Origin: Uloborus plumipes
Lineage: Eukaryota > Arthropoda > Arachnida > Araneae > Uloboridae
NCBI GenBank assembly: GCA_038373865.1
Contig: JAXGGA010005805.1
Span: 1-64,000, forward strand
Length of the DNA: 64,000 nucleotides
Direction: 5' to 3'
Part shown: piece by piece, positions 12,211 to 22,572 of the stretch
How positions within the stretch are numbered: position 1 is the first letter of the stretch
How the letters are laid out: every line of letters begins with the position of its first letter
The notes under the pieces: model-generated
Databases searched by the model: none
The model's input: the letters and a program-made list of their open reading frames with translations, nothing else
What the model was told of the DNA's origin: nothing
Translations under genes and position numbers: made by a program

Positions 12211-13844
12211 CCGTAAATCAGGGTTACTTGAACCCAATTTTAGCAATGTTCCAGATAAATCCTTATTTATATCAATACATATTGTGTTATGAAATCAAAC
12301 AATGCTTATAATTATTAAAGAATACCCATAAATAAAGCATGTAACCTTTAAATTTGGTTTATTTCATTTACTAAATTTCTGAATGTTTCTTTCTAATGGG
12401 TTCAAGTAGCCTTTAGGTTGTGTTACTTGGACCCAGGTTTAGTTTTCCTATTATAAAGCATTATTAGCGTGTGTTGGGTTTATGTAGGACATGGGATATG
12501 AAAAAATACGATACAATAAATGAAAAAATATATGAAGTTAGATAAAAAATTCTTTATCTAAACATCTTCTTTGATTGATTGAACTGAAAATAGCCCCCTT
12601 TTTAACATTTTAGGAGGATCAATCTTTTTTCTTATATCTCCCCACTTATAATAAAGAATGTCTTTTACTTCTGGCCATTTCCAACCTTTTAGAGTGCGCT
12701 GCATGCAATCAACAATCCCTCCATTTTCATCAATTTTTGTAATGATGCCTGGAAATTCCTTTTTCTCCCACAACACTATAACAAAATTGCCTTCGACTAA
12801 TTTTTCTTTAATCCCTTTTCAACTAAATTTTCATCTCTTTTGTCCATGACAATGTTTTCATCTTGATTGCAGAGTTCATTCATAGCTTCATCATTACCAG
12901 CGCCACTGGTAGAAGGGAAATTAATAAGATCCATAAGATCAAATTCACTGTTCAAAACACTGAACTCACTATCTCCTGACGATTGGAGGCTAAAATCATC
13001 TGCATCTTCAGAGGATGATTCCATTTCTTTACTTTTTTGCTTCTTGCTGTTTGATGACAGATTCTTATTGGAAGATTTATTTTGTCCTTTCCTCTTGTTA
13101 GATTGATTGGATGTTTTATCCTTAACGGTGATCTGCAAATTTTGAAATGAGCTTCTGCTTTCCTTTGAGACATTTCACCAAATTTTATTGCTTTCAGGCA
13201 TTCCTGCAATCGGTCAGTTGAGAAGTCTTTGTATTTTCGGCTTCCAGGAAGTCTTGTATTTGGACGGCATGGCCAGTCTTAACCTGAAAAAGGTAAAGGT
13301 TGGTCTAATACATTGCCTATATTCCTTAAAATACACGAAAACTAATAAAAATTTATAGTTCAGTGTCATAGAGTTGATAAATGAAAAAAAAAAGTTTGTA
13401 AGGTTTACTTGGATCCACGTAAATAGTGGGTCCAAGTAACCCTATAATTTGATTATTGGTCACTGTCACAGACTTTGTCATAAATAGCTTAAATAGCTAA
13501 AAGTATTGACAATCTTGGGCTTAAATAACATTTGTGAGGGGTTTAACAAGAAAATAATACACTTACCTTAATTAAATGGTGAATTGTATGCTCTAAGAGC
13601 ATAAAAGTTGTAGGCTGGAAAATTCTGCACACGTAGCAAGGCAATAACATAACCTCAACTAATCTCAGGAAGTTGCTTAGAGAGCCGTGTAGGTAGCGTT
13701 AGAGACTGCATAGTGCTTCTACCTAGCGGAGAAATGAGGAACTACGTGCAAATCTTCAACTAATAAGTACCAAACCCATATTTAATCATTTTTTTGAAAT
13801 GGGCTCAAGTAACCCCCTAGGGTCCAAGTAACCCTGATTTACGG
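12211..13844 (-). mobile_element. pogo-like DNA transposon with internal deletion
   Basis: The inverted ends read CCGTAAATCAGGGTTACTTG, with TA on both sides (12209-12210 and 13845-13846). The 1634-bp element carries only the N- and C-terminal parts of a transposase on the minus strand; the catalytic core is gone. The words GGTTACTTGGACCCA or GGGTCCAAGTAACC recur inside at about 12420, 13406 and 13426, echoing the ends. Confidence 0.82.
12558..13270 (-). pseudogene. Remnant of pogo-type transposase (N-terminal HTH and C-terminal tail only)
   Basis: From Met at 13270 the reading is MPSKYKT, then after a frameshift RKYKDFSTDRLQECL and AIKFGEMSQRKAEAHFKI, which matches the psq-type helix-turn-helix at the start of pogo/Tigger transposases. 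Near 13130-13145 it jumps to an acidic, Ser-rich linker (SSSEDADDFSLQSSGDSEF). After a second frameshift near 12800 it ends in a tail containing LWEKKEFPGIITKI and GWKWPEVKDILYYKW. No DDE residues remain, so it cannot be a functional transposase. Confidence 0.75.
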
Positions 13845-13992
13845 TACTCATTACGTGATTGAAGCGCAATGCTTCAATCTCCTCTCCCCTAAATACCACA
13901 AAACCCCTAAAGAGCTTGAACCTCAACCCTCCTTTAAGCGAAAGGATAGAAACTGTTTTCACATATTACCAACATAATAATCTTTAAATTAA

Positions 13993-14197
13993 TTTAAAAA
14001 AACTAAAATATACTTTTTAGCACTCACTTATAATACATCAACATCTGATTCAGTTTAGCCTTTAGTATTAATAATAGTATTAAATATATTACTTTTATGT
14101 TTTTGAAGAACGTGAATTTTATCTTTTATTCAGAGTTATATACATACTGACAAACAAACCCACATGTAAAACTAATAAAAGCGTATTAATAAAAAAT
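13993..14197 (+). mobile_element. Palindromic MITE family P, copy a
   Basis: It begins with a TTTAAAAAAACTAAAATA-like sequence, contains CAGTTTAGCCTTTAGTATTA and AACGTGAATTTTATCTTTTA, and ends CTAATAAAAGCGTATTAAT. The ends are imperfect inverted repeats around ATACGCTTTTA. It lies 64 bp before the K2P exon, in its last intron. Seven copies occur in this window. Confidence 0.7.
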
Positions 14198-14261
14198 GAA
14201 ATTGATCAATCAATCAATGTTGTTGATGCATAAACTCCATTTATTTGTACACTTCTTCTAG

Positions 14262-15019
14262 GTTATGGGTCAATGACTCCACGATCGGAATGGGGACGCA
14301 CAGCTGTTATATGCTTCAGTCTCGTCGGGATCCCCCTCTTTTGCTCCTGGGTGTTTATCCTAGGGCATCATTTCTCCTTATACTGGTCGTGGATGTTTCA
14401 GAACATCTGCTGCCACATGTGCACCGACACCATGAAACAGTACGAAAAAGCACAAAGGAAAGATTCTGTGAAATCCGCGAGACTTCGGACAAATTCGGTC
14501 GTGCCATACGAAGAGCTGAAATCAAATGTGAAAGTCGGAAATCCCTTCGCGAGGCCAGAGGGAATTCAGAACTTGAATGAAATATTGAAAAGCAAGAACT
14601 TTCCTGCCCAAGCGGGAACTGTCAAGCCAAATCAGCCAAGATTTGTCTCTAAATTCATTGATCAGAGACATAACAAAGTGGTAACCTACGAAGAGTCGTT
14701 ACAGACTAGCAATAAACACATAGATCTGGACAATGCTGTTGCGACGGTGTTTGCCGGGCTCTTTTTGGTGGTTTATTTCGTTTTCGGTTCCATTGCTTTT
14801 GCACTGTGTCATGCTTGGACTATTGGTGACAGTCTATACTTCAACTATTTGATGTTCATGACACAAGGTCCTGGGTGCCACGAATACGAGAGTGACAGAG
14901 TTGAAAGTCACATCAAGCAAGATGTTTCGTACTCGGTATTTTTACTCCTTGGCTATTGTTTAATGTCGATGTTTTTCCACTCGTTTTACAGGATTTGCAA
15001 TTCAGCGAGACAAAAATAA
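14262..15019 (+). CDS. Two-pore-domain potassium channel, last coding exon (non-canonical second pore)
   Basis: K2P channels are dimeric plasma-membrane leak K+ channels, each subunit with two pore loops. The exon follows ...cttctag and starts inside the first pore codon G|GT, giving GYGSMTPRSEWGR; an intron in this glycine codon is a known conserved K2P position. Then come M2 (AVICFSLVGIPLF...), a cytosolic loop of about 100 residues, M3 (VATVFAGLFLVVYFVFG), the second pore (SLYFNYLMFMTQGPG) and M4 (SVFLLLGYCLMSMFF). The second filter is TQGPG followed by CHE, where typical members have TIGFGD or close variants; the G-x-G spacing is kept. The C-tail is very short (about 10 residues), with TAA at 15017-15019. 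Upstream exons (M1, start of P1) were not found between 1 and 14261. The frame is intact, which argues against a pseudogene. Confidence 0.88.
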
Positions 15020-15038
15020 TGGATTTGCACACCAGACA

Positions 15039-15580
15039 CAGGGTCGGATTAAAGATTTGGAGGCCCGTAGCCAATTGAAATGAGGGGGACCCCTTCCCCA
15101 TATGGATTTGATAAATGAGATTTAAAAAAAAAAATTTTATTGTGCAAATATATTTTAATCAGTTAAAATTGTTATTATGGAACACATAATTGATCATAAT
15201 GATTGGTTATATTACAGGTATAAACAGTGTTAATGATGAGCAAGGCTTAATTTGCAGAGGGAGTAAAGCTCCTGCACTTACGAAATTTAATATTTTATGC
15301 GAAATTCATGCTTTTCACGCAATAAAATAAGTGGTGGGTACTTTTAGGCTCTTGCGCCTCTTTTGGTAGAAATTATGCCCTGGCGATGAGAAACAAGTTG
15401 GATGGAAGTATGAACGTTTACTTAAGTTCTATTCGCATATTGCATCAGATAATGTTCTTAACGTTTAGCTCAGTGCCATACCATCTAAAGTTAAAAAAAG
15501 GATGTATTCGGGATTTCTCGGGGACCCTTTAAAATCTCGGGCCCATAGGCCTACGTTGCCCATTTAGTAATCCGGCCCTG
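15039..15580. mobile_element. hAT MITE in the K2P 3' UTR
   Basis: The element starts CAGGGTCGGATTA and ends with the complement of CAGGGCCGGATTA, flanked by the perfect 8-bp duplication ACCAGACA (15031-15038 and 15581-15588). It lies 19 bp after the channel stop codon. It carries no open frame of interest. Confidence 0.92.
15321..15326 (+). terminator. Possible poly(A) signal AATAAA for the K2P gene, inside the MITE
   Basis: This is the first plus-strand AATAAA after the K2P stop, and it belongs to the inserted hAT MITE. The next AATAAA is at 15827-15832, beyond the insertion. Which one is used cannot be told from sequence. Confidence 0.35.
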
Positions 15581-15914
15581 ACCAGACAGTATTCTTCACT
15601 AAAATAAGATTTGTAATGAGCTTGTGTCAGTGAACTGGTCTTACTTAACTTAAGGTTTTAAAAATTTTACATTAGTAAATGCTCGTGGTTTTCATTTTTT
15701 TTAATTCATGTATACTTTGGCGATAACAATTTGTAACATTTGTTATCTCTGAAGTAAAAGATGTTTAACATACTGTGTTTCTGTTGCCTGTATTGCTTGC
15801 TTTAACAGCCAGAAAGAAAATAAGCGAATAAAAGATAGGGAACCAAAAACCATAACATTTTTAATATTAAACGAAACGTTCATCTGCTTAAATATTACGT
15901 TATTAATCTTAATA

Positions 15915-16172
15915 CAGTGAACTCTCACTTATGCGCCTGCCCAAGGGACCAACATGAAAAGGCGCATAGGTGAGAGGGACGTATAAGTGAAAAAGCCTAT
16001 TTAAAGGACTAAAACGCAACGTAGGTTCTAATGAGAGAATGTAATAGATAATAATAATAATTTCGCATAAACGAACGATTTTGCTGCTATGGAATGTGCT
16101 GGGACCATTCAAAATCGTCGTATAAGTGAAAAAGGCGCATAAATGAGGCGGTGTATAAGTGAGAGTTCACTG
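15915..16172. mobile_element. Tigger/pogo-type MITE (CAGTGAACTCTCACTTAT), complete
   Basis: A 258-bp element has inverted ends CAGTGAACTCTCACTTAT and TA on both sides (15913-15914, 16173-16174). Related pieces are at 16650-17314 and 53755-53913. Confidence 0.88.
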
Positions 16173-16649
16173 TATTTCAGAATATTTACATTTGTATTTC
16201 TAAATTCATTTTTGGTTAAACATGTAGTTTTATGCAAAATTGTTGTCGTGACTTCAAAAGTTATGACAAAGAATGCATTGAATTCATTTCTCTGTACAAA
16301 AAAAAGAAAGAAAAAAAATTGAATTAAATGAAAATTTGGAAGATTTATTATACTTAAGATTTTTTCTTCTATATTAAACATTGAAGGCTTCTGTTTCCAA
16401 AAATATTTAAAACACTTAAAAGAAAGTTTTAATAGCTTATGCATCTGCTTCAAAAAGTTAAGTTGGAAAACTGTCTAATGCTTTTATTTCCTTTTTATAA
16501 TTCAAAAGATCGCGGTAAAAAGCGATCCTTTTCGATAAGGCAAAGCGTTGACTGTGCGGAGTGTCCCATGATCACGTGGTGTCCAGCGGGGGATGTTGAC
16601 GCGCGCTGAGAGGAGAAAAAGAGGGGAGAAGGCCTATCTATTTCTTTTA
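16173..16649. other. Intergenic, nothing recognised
   Basis: The DNA is A+T-rich, then from about 16510 to 16640 becomes more G+C-rich with AAAGATCGCGGTAAAAAGCGATC, a short inverted repeat. No coding or RNA feature can be supported. Confidence 0.4.
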
Positions 16650-17314
16650 AGATCTATGATTTAAAGGACTAAAACGCAACGTAGGTTCTAATGAGAGAAT
16701 GAGTAAGAATGTTTCTATAGAAAAGGGACATATTACTACGGTTTGGCAATGACTGTCACGTAACTACAATGATAAAGAGAAAACAAAATTGTAGCATACC
16801 TAATTACAAACTGTTCCCTTTAAAACGATCCCTAATAGGTAATTGTCCCTCTCCAAACTCTAGTTCGTTCATGCGGAAAAATGCCTTCCGTGAGCAATAA
16901 ATTCGAAAGATTAAAGATGAAAGTGAAGAAAAAAACTTATATTTGAAAGAAAATAAATATACAGTGAAATCTGTGTATAACGATACTCAAGGGACCGAGA
17001 AAAAATATCGTTATAGACAGATTATCAGCATAGACAGTTTGAGCTAACAGCTCAAACTGTTGGCTGGGACTAAACCAAAATATCGTAATAGGCAGGTTTA
17101 TCGTTATATACAGTATCGTTATACACAGGTTTTACTGTATTTTTTTACATTTTAAGGGAAATTCGGCGCATAAGTGAAATATTTATCTTTAGAGCGACTT
17201 ATAAACGAATGATACTATCATTATCTTGTTATGAAATGGGCTGGGACCATTGAAAATCGTCGTATAAGTGAAAAAGGCGCATAAATGAGGCGGTGTATAA
17301 GTGAGAGTTCACTG
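16650..17314. mobile_element. Second, longer CAGTGAACTCTC-type element, left end unclear
   Basis: Positions about 16661-16700 repeat the interior of the 15915 element (ATTTAAAGGACTAAAACGCA), and about 17215-17314 repeat its right half, ending with the same terminus and TA at 17315-17316. The middle holds a different nested MITE at 16962-17137. Confidence 0.65.
16962..17137. mobile_element. 176-bp MITE nested in the element above
   Basis: The inverted ends are CAGTGAAATCTGTGTATAAC and CAGTAAAACCTGTGTATAAC, with TA at 16960-16961 and 17138-17139. A central palindrome (CAGTTTGAGCTAACAGCTCA region) lies near 17034-17061. Confidence 0.85.
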
Positions 17315-17560
17315 TATTACTAAGCATTAAATAGTTCATTAAATAAATATTCGGATTATTAAAAACTAAATTTTAGATTAAAAACGTCATTTTTCTACCA
17401 GTTGATGTGAAGAATATTAAGTTTTTTATACAGATTTCTCAAAGCCGAAAGTAAGTAAAATGGAAACTAATATGTTCTATTAATAATAGAGGAAACATCG
17501 ATTCTACTCATTATATAAAGAAGAAACTGTACAATGTGCCTACAAAGTAAGTTTTTTTTT

Positions 17561-17753
17561 GGTACTTATATATCCGTTTGTCGGGCGCCCGCGAAAAATC
17601 GCCGAATAATGTAGAATTCCACCAAATTTCTTGCTATCATGTTTGTTTACAGTTGGATGATTTTTGTTCCGTTGACTGATTTGTCATTCGCTTCGCTTGG
17701 CGACATTGGCGATTTTTGATTTTTCACTTGCGACCGGCAAACGGATAAGTACC
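17561..17753. mobile_element. 193-bp palindromic MITE
   Basis: The inverted ends are GGTACTTATATATCCGTTTG and GGTACTTATCCGTTTGCCGG. The flanks are G followed by a T run on both sides, a possible target duplication. No coding content. Confidence 0.65.
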
Positions 17754-18250
17754 GTTTTTTTTCTATACTCTATACATTCTTTTTTCTATGCATTCATTCA
17801 GGTTTTATTTTTCACATAACTTTATTAGTTGTACTCAATAATTATTTTAGAAAAAACTATCAAATACAACAATGTTAGATATATCCCCCCCATCGAACCC
17901 ATTAAGTACTTCTCCCTAAAAAATACTTATAACCACGGAGCACATTTTTTTATGAAACTTAAATTTTCAAACCCAAGTTTTTAGATTTCTCAGTGCTCAT
18001 TTTGGGTTCGATACCCGAAAACGATTACTGAATATCAGAACCCTACGCACGCAAACATAAAACGAGAAGAGCTCATGCATGGTCAGTTGTGCATACACGA
18101 AACATATGCAACAAAAAGTTTTAAATCTTTAATAGCTGCATAGTGAAGCAGACTTTCCGAAAGTGTAGTCCGCGAGCTCATGCAAGGGGGTCCGTGGTGC
18201 TATCCTGCTAAAACGTAAAAAAGAAAAAAATTGAAATTGAAGGACAAGTA
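17754..18250. other. Intergenic, nothing recognised
   Basis: No exon, RNA gene or element border is visible. A short stretch near 18160-18200 (AAGTGTAGTCCGCGAGCTCA) is less A+T-rich but unassigned. Confidence 0.4.
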
Positions 18251-18251
18251 A

Positions 18252-18431
18252 GGCAGGAATTCAAGTGAAACACGGACGATCGCAACTCACCAATGCAATC
18301 GCAAATTCCTAAATTTGGATACGTTACAATTGCTACGAGATGCGATTTTAATGTAATTCGACTTTCAGTAGCGATTGCAATTTGCGATCGCCTCGAAGCG
18401 ACTGCAATGGTGTTTCACTTGAATTCGGCCC
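18252..18431. mobile_element. 180-bp palindromic MITE
   Basis: The ends are inverted: GGCAGGAATTCAAGTGAAAC on the left and GGGCCGAATTCAAGTGAAAC on the reverse complement of the right. It contains further GCGATTGCAATTTGCGATCG-like palindromes. Confidence 0.7.
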
Positions 18432-18496
18432 TAAGAATATTTTAATTCAAAACGAAAGCGCATTAATAAAGAAAAATCTGGTATGGACCCCTACAC

Positions 18497-19218
18497 TACT
18501 TCCTTTTACGTGTAAATTTCTTAGTGGATGCCTTAAGTGTTAAAATAGTGCTTGGAGTGAGCAAGATAACAATTCAAACATTTACACCCCTAGCTTGCAA
18601 CGAAACAATGCAAAAAAATGTTTTGCAAAGATTCATTTTCTAAATATCGCCGATTTTAACATCATTCAGCAGATTTTTGGCAAAATTTCGCCAAATAGCG
18701 CCAAATTGAACCCAAATCCAAAAAATAATTTTTTCGCCAAATTTGTCGCCAAGTTGGCGTCAGACACTTGGCGACCAAACGTTTGGTGACATATCGCCAA
18801 GTGGTTGCGCCAATTCATATCACTTAAGTCACTACAGTTTGCATTGAAATTAATATTGATTGACCCCAAAAAAGGGGTGGTAAAATACCCCCTTCGAGAC
18901 ATTCGAATGCAACCACAAGAACAGGTGCACAACTAGACACCCCTCAGAGCCTACATACCAAACTAGAAGCTTCTATGGCATATAGTTTTTGAGTTATGCG
19001 ACATACATACGCACGAGAAAACTCGTCATAATTAACTGGGGGGTGGTTGAAAAGGATTTGTCGGCTGCTTATATGTTGGTAGGTACATATGACGTGCTGA
19101 CAGGTCGAAAAAACCACTCAACATTTATTCGGGGGTGAGCAAAATAAAAATTTAGACCCAAATTTGAGTGATTTTTTTTCGCGATCACAATACTTACTTT
19201 ACTACGTAAAAGGAAGTA
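18497..19218 (+). mobile_element. CGCCAA-rich MITE, copy 2
   Basis: Same family and orientation as 7078-7820: TACTTCCTTTTACGT ends, a CGCCAA cluster at about 18680-18812 and a TCACTACAGTTT insertion relative to copy 1. Only 274 bp separates it from copy 3. Confidence 0.82.
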
Positions 19219-19492
19219 ATAAAAAGTTCTTGTTTACGAACAAGTAGAGCACAGCAAACGCCCCGGAGCCTTCGATTTTGACATATTTCCAATCCTAAAA
19301 GAATATTTCGTATGGTACATTAGGTTGTTGTACGGATGGTATACTATGTTTCACATTGCATTTCTAAAATTTAATGTGGAAGGGAACTTTCTGATCTCTT
19401 GACCAAAGCGAGTTATCTGAAGCTGAATATTGCACCTAACAAGCGATATTTAGCTTTGTTTCAATTTTAAAAATTTGGTATGAACCCCACAC

Positions 19493-20441
19493 TACTTCCT
19501 TTTACGTGTAAATTTCTTAGCAGTTGCCTTAAGTGTTAAAAAAAGTGCTTGGAGTGATCAAGGTAACAATTCAAATATTTACTTCCCTAATTTGCCACGA
19601 AACAATGCAAAAAATATTTTACAATGGTTAATTTTCTAAATATTCCTGATTTTAATATCATTCAGTGAATTTTTCGCAAAATATCGCCAATAGCGCCAAG
19701 TTGAACCCAAATTCAAGAAATAATTTTTTCGCTAAATTTGTCGCCAACTTGGCGATATGTCGCGAAGTTGGCGTCAAACACTTGGCGACCAAAATCTTGG
19801 CGACATATCGCCAAGTGGTCGCGCCAATTCATATCACTTGAGTCTGCATTCAAATTAACACTGATTTACCAAAAAAAAGGGGTAAAACACCCCCTTGGGA
19901 ACATTAGATTCATTTTCTCAAGAGAAACTAATTGTACAAGAAGTTCCTCAAGACGGTTGTTTAATATCATCACGAATAAAGAAAGCAAATTGGGAAGATA
20001 TATCTTTATCGATGGTTTCTTCGTTAATCTTTTGAGACAAAAATTCAATGTCTTTAATAACTCTACTACTTTACCCCTTGTGGTTACATTCAAATGTAAC
20101 CACAAGGGGAGGTGCACAACTAGACCATCCTCAGAGCCTACATACCAAGCTAGAAGCTTCTACGGCATATACTTTTTGAGTTATGTGACCTACATAAGCA
20201 CATGCATCCGCACATACGTACATACAGACGTCACGAGAAAACTCGTCGTAATTAACTCGAGGGTGGTTGAAAATTATTTTTCTGCTGCTTATATGTTGGT
20301 AGGTACATATGCACGTGCTGACAGGTCAAAAAATCTACTGAACATTCATTCGGGGGAGAGCAAAATCAAAATTCAGACTCAAATTTGAAATGATTTTTAT
20401 TTCGCGATCACAATACTTCCTTTATTACGTAAAAGGAAGTA
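19493..20441 (+). mobile_element. CGCCAA-rich MITE, copy 3, with an internal insertion
   Basis: Same ends as copies 1 and 2, but about 170 bp of unrelated sequence (about 19907-20080, starting near ATTAGATTCATTTTCTCAAG) interrupts it where the others read straight through. The long open frame across it is not protein-like and is not called. Confidence 0.8.
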
Positions 20442-21162
20442 AAAAATGTGCTAGATCCTCTTATCTTTAAAAATTCAATGTGGGAAATAGAAATAAGTTA
20501 ACACGGTATACATTCAGTAATTTCATGTACATGAAACAAAAGTACATACATTTTGAGGGGAAAAAATTAATATATCAAATAGAGTTTTTCATTTCTTTCT
20601 TTTTTTATAATGATTGGGGGGGGGGGGGGGGGGAGTTTGTAAATATTCCGGAGGGGGTCGGCCGGAGGTCTGTACTTTGAGAACCACTGTAGTGAAGAAT
20701 ATGCTGCATTGTTTCTTGCAATTGCAAACCCCCATGAGAAAATTTTATCATAAATGTGCGTCCAATATTCTATTAGTCATTGTATACAAATGCTACAAAG
20801 TTTATCATTGCAATTTTATGATCATGTGGCTAGGAGAAGAAGATTTAAGTAAAAAATTCCAAAGTAGCTGACAACCAAAAATCACGTATTCTGAACAACA
20901 GGAGAATACATGACTTTTGGATGCTATTCCATTACAACTTATATGAAATTTCTCTCACACTTAAGGATTTAATTGAACACTACATAATATGAACTAAACT
21001 TTACTAACGTGCGTCATTTTATTAATTCGGGAAACATCAAACAAAACCTGAAATTGTGTGTACATATATATAGGTATGGAACTTAAAAAAGTGTTTCTTC
21101 AAAGAAAGTATGTACCCACAATCTCAAAACATAACATAATCGAAAAATAATATTAACAGTCA
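20442..21162. other. Intergenic spacer between K2P and MTRR tails
   Basis: It contains a G homopolymer (about 20615-20633) followed by GGTCGGCCGGAGGTCTGTAC, a hAT-end-like fragment. Nothing else is recognised. Confidence 0.4.
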
Positions 21163-21168
21163 TTTATT
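21163..21168 (-). terminator. MTRR: Poly(A) signal AATAAA of MTRR
   Basis: On the minus strand AATAAA lies 39 nt after the TAA stop of MTRR, a sensible place for 3' end formation with a short 3' UTR. Confidence 0.6.
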
Positions 21169-21207
21169 ATAAAATTTTTTTTTTACAAGGATGGAAAGGA
21201 AGTTTCA

Positions 21208-21287
21208 TTATGTCCATACATCATTAATATATCTGTGCTGTTTTTGTAAATTTTCTACAAAAGAAATAGCTTCTGCTTCTCTTAAGC
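21208..21287 (-). CDS. MTRR: MTRR coding exon 14 (aa 654-679 and stop)
   Basis: Encodes [19 protein letters not shown], then YINDVWT and TAA. The ending Y-x-x-D-x-W-T/S is the family C-terminus, with Trp stacking on FAD. Acceptor tttccag. Confidence 0.92.
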
Positions 21288-22541
21288 CTGGAAAAAAAAA
21301 AAAAAAAAAAATACAGAAAAATAATAATAATAAAAAAGGATTCGAAAACATTATATTTTTCACAACACTTACATCATGGCATATCAATGTATTTGTATTA
21401 TTAATAGTGGAATCCTTATTTCTTAGAAAATTGAAAATTTAGTTTAACCCGTTACCGCCCAGTGATCTATTTATAGATCACCTCTTTTCAGACTCCTCAA
21501 TGCAAACTATACCTTTTTAGCATTTCTTATTCTTATTGGCTGGTTTGAACCAATTTCCAATAGGAAACCAACCAATAAGAATAAGAAATCATAAAAAAGT
21601 ATAGTGTTCAGAGTGGAGTCTGAAAAGAGGTGATCTATAAATCACTGGGTGGTACCGGGATAAGCTAAATTGTTAATTTTCTTAGTATCGAGCTACGCAG
21701 CTTTCTCTGAGGTTTTTGGATATACCAGAAAGGTTTCTGACTAATTCGGAAAAGTGATTTTAAACAGATGTTTCCAGAAAATTCTGTTATTTTCAGAAAC
21801 GTTTCCGATTTTTATGATTTCTTATTCTTATTGGCTGATTTCCTATTGGGAATTGGTTCAATGGGAAACCAGCCATTAAGAAGAAATGATAAAAAGGTTT
21901 AGTTTTCGGTGAGGAGTCTGAAAAGAGGTGATCTATAGATAGATCAGTGGGCAGTACCAGGTTAACACGAAAAACTCCACAAGTGATTTGGAGTACCCCC
22001 ATTATCCGCAAGCATGAATTCCTCTCTCCCTCCCAATCCCCATTTATTAGTTTCGGCTCTTTTTGTGATCTATGATGAGTTTTTGACATTTTTACTCAAC
22101 ACTATGTTTGTTTAGAAGCATAATTGTCTTCGGTAACAGACCTTTCACAATATTTCCAATTAAAAAAAAAAAGTTCAATGAGTAAAGTAATTTTGAATTC
22201 TTTAGATATAATCTAGGGACCAGAAAATTAATTCTACAAGTAAAAGTGCTTTTGATTAAATTTTCTAAGAAATATAGTATTTTTCATTGTATATTAGGGT
22301 GGGTCGAAAAAAAAGATTTTTTTACTTTCAGAATGGCATTAATCTCAAAGGTTGTAGATTGGTATCCTTAATTAGGGAAAAATAATAAAAAAATTCTAAG
22401 TTGACATCTTCAGTTCGTGCATGAGGTTGAAAGTTTGAAAAAATATACTAAAAATTGAAATTTTCAAAATATAATGAATTTAATTTTTTGTAATTCTTTA
22501 TAATGCAACAGCCATAAGTTGTCAGTATATAGCGTAGTTTG

Positions 22542-22572
<31 letters not shown>

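Noticed and set aside
1..14261. Upstream exons of the K2P channel
   Set aside because: I looked for an M1 segment and a TTIG-ending pore exon on the plus strand and found none convincing; they may be short or outside the window.
14245..14580. Alternative open frame overlapping the K2P exon
   Set aside because: It is the out-of-frame shadow of the channel exon; the other frame has membrane segments and the GYG pore.
19738..20388. 216-codon plus-strand open frame
   Set aside because: It crosses a MITE and an insertion in that MITE. Part of the frame recurs in the other copies as non-coding repeat, and the insertion is unrelated, so it is a chance frame.
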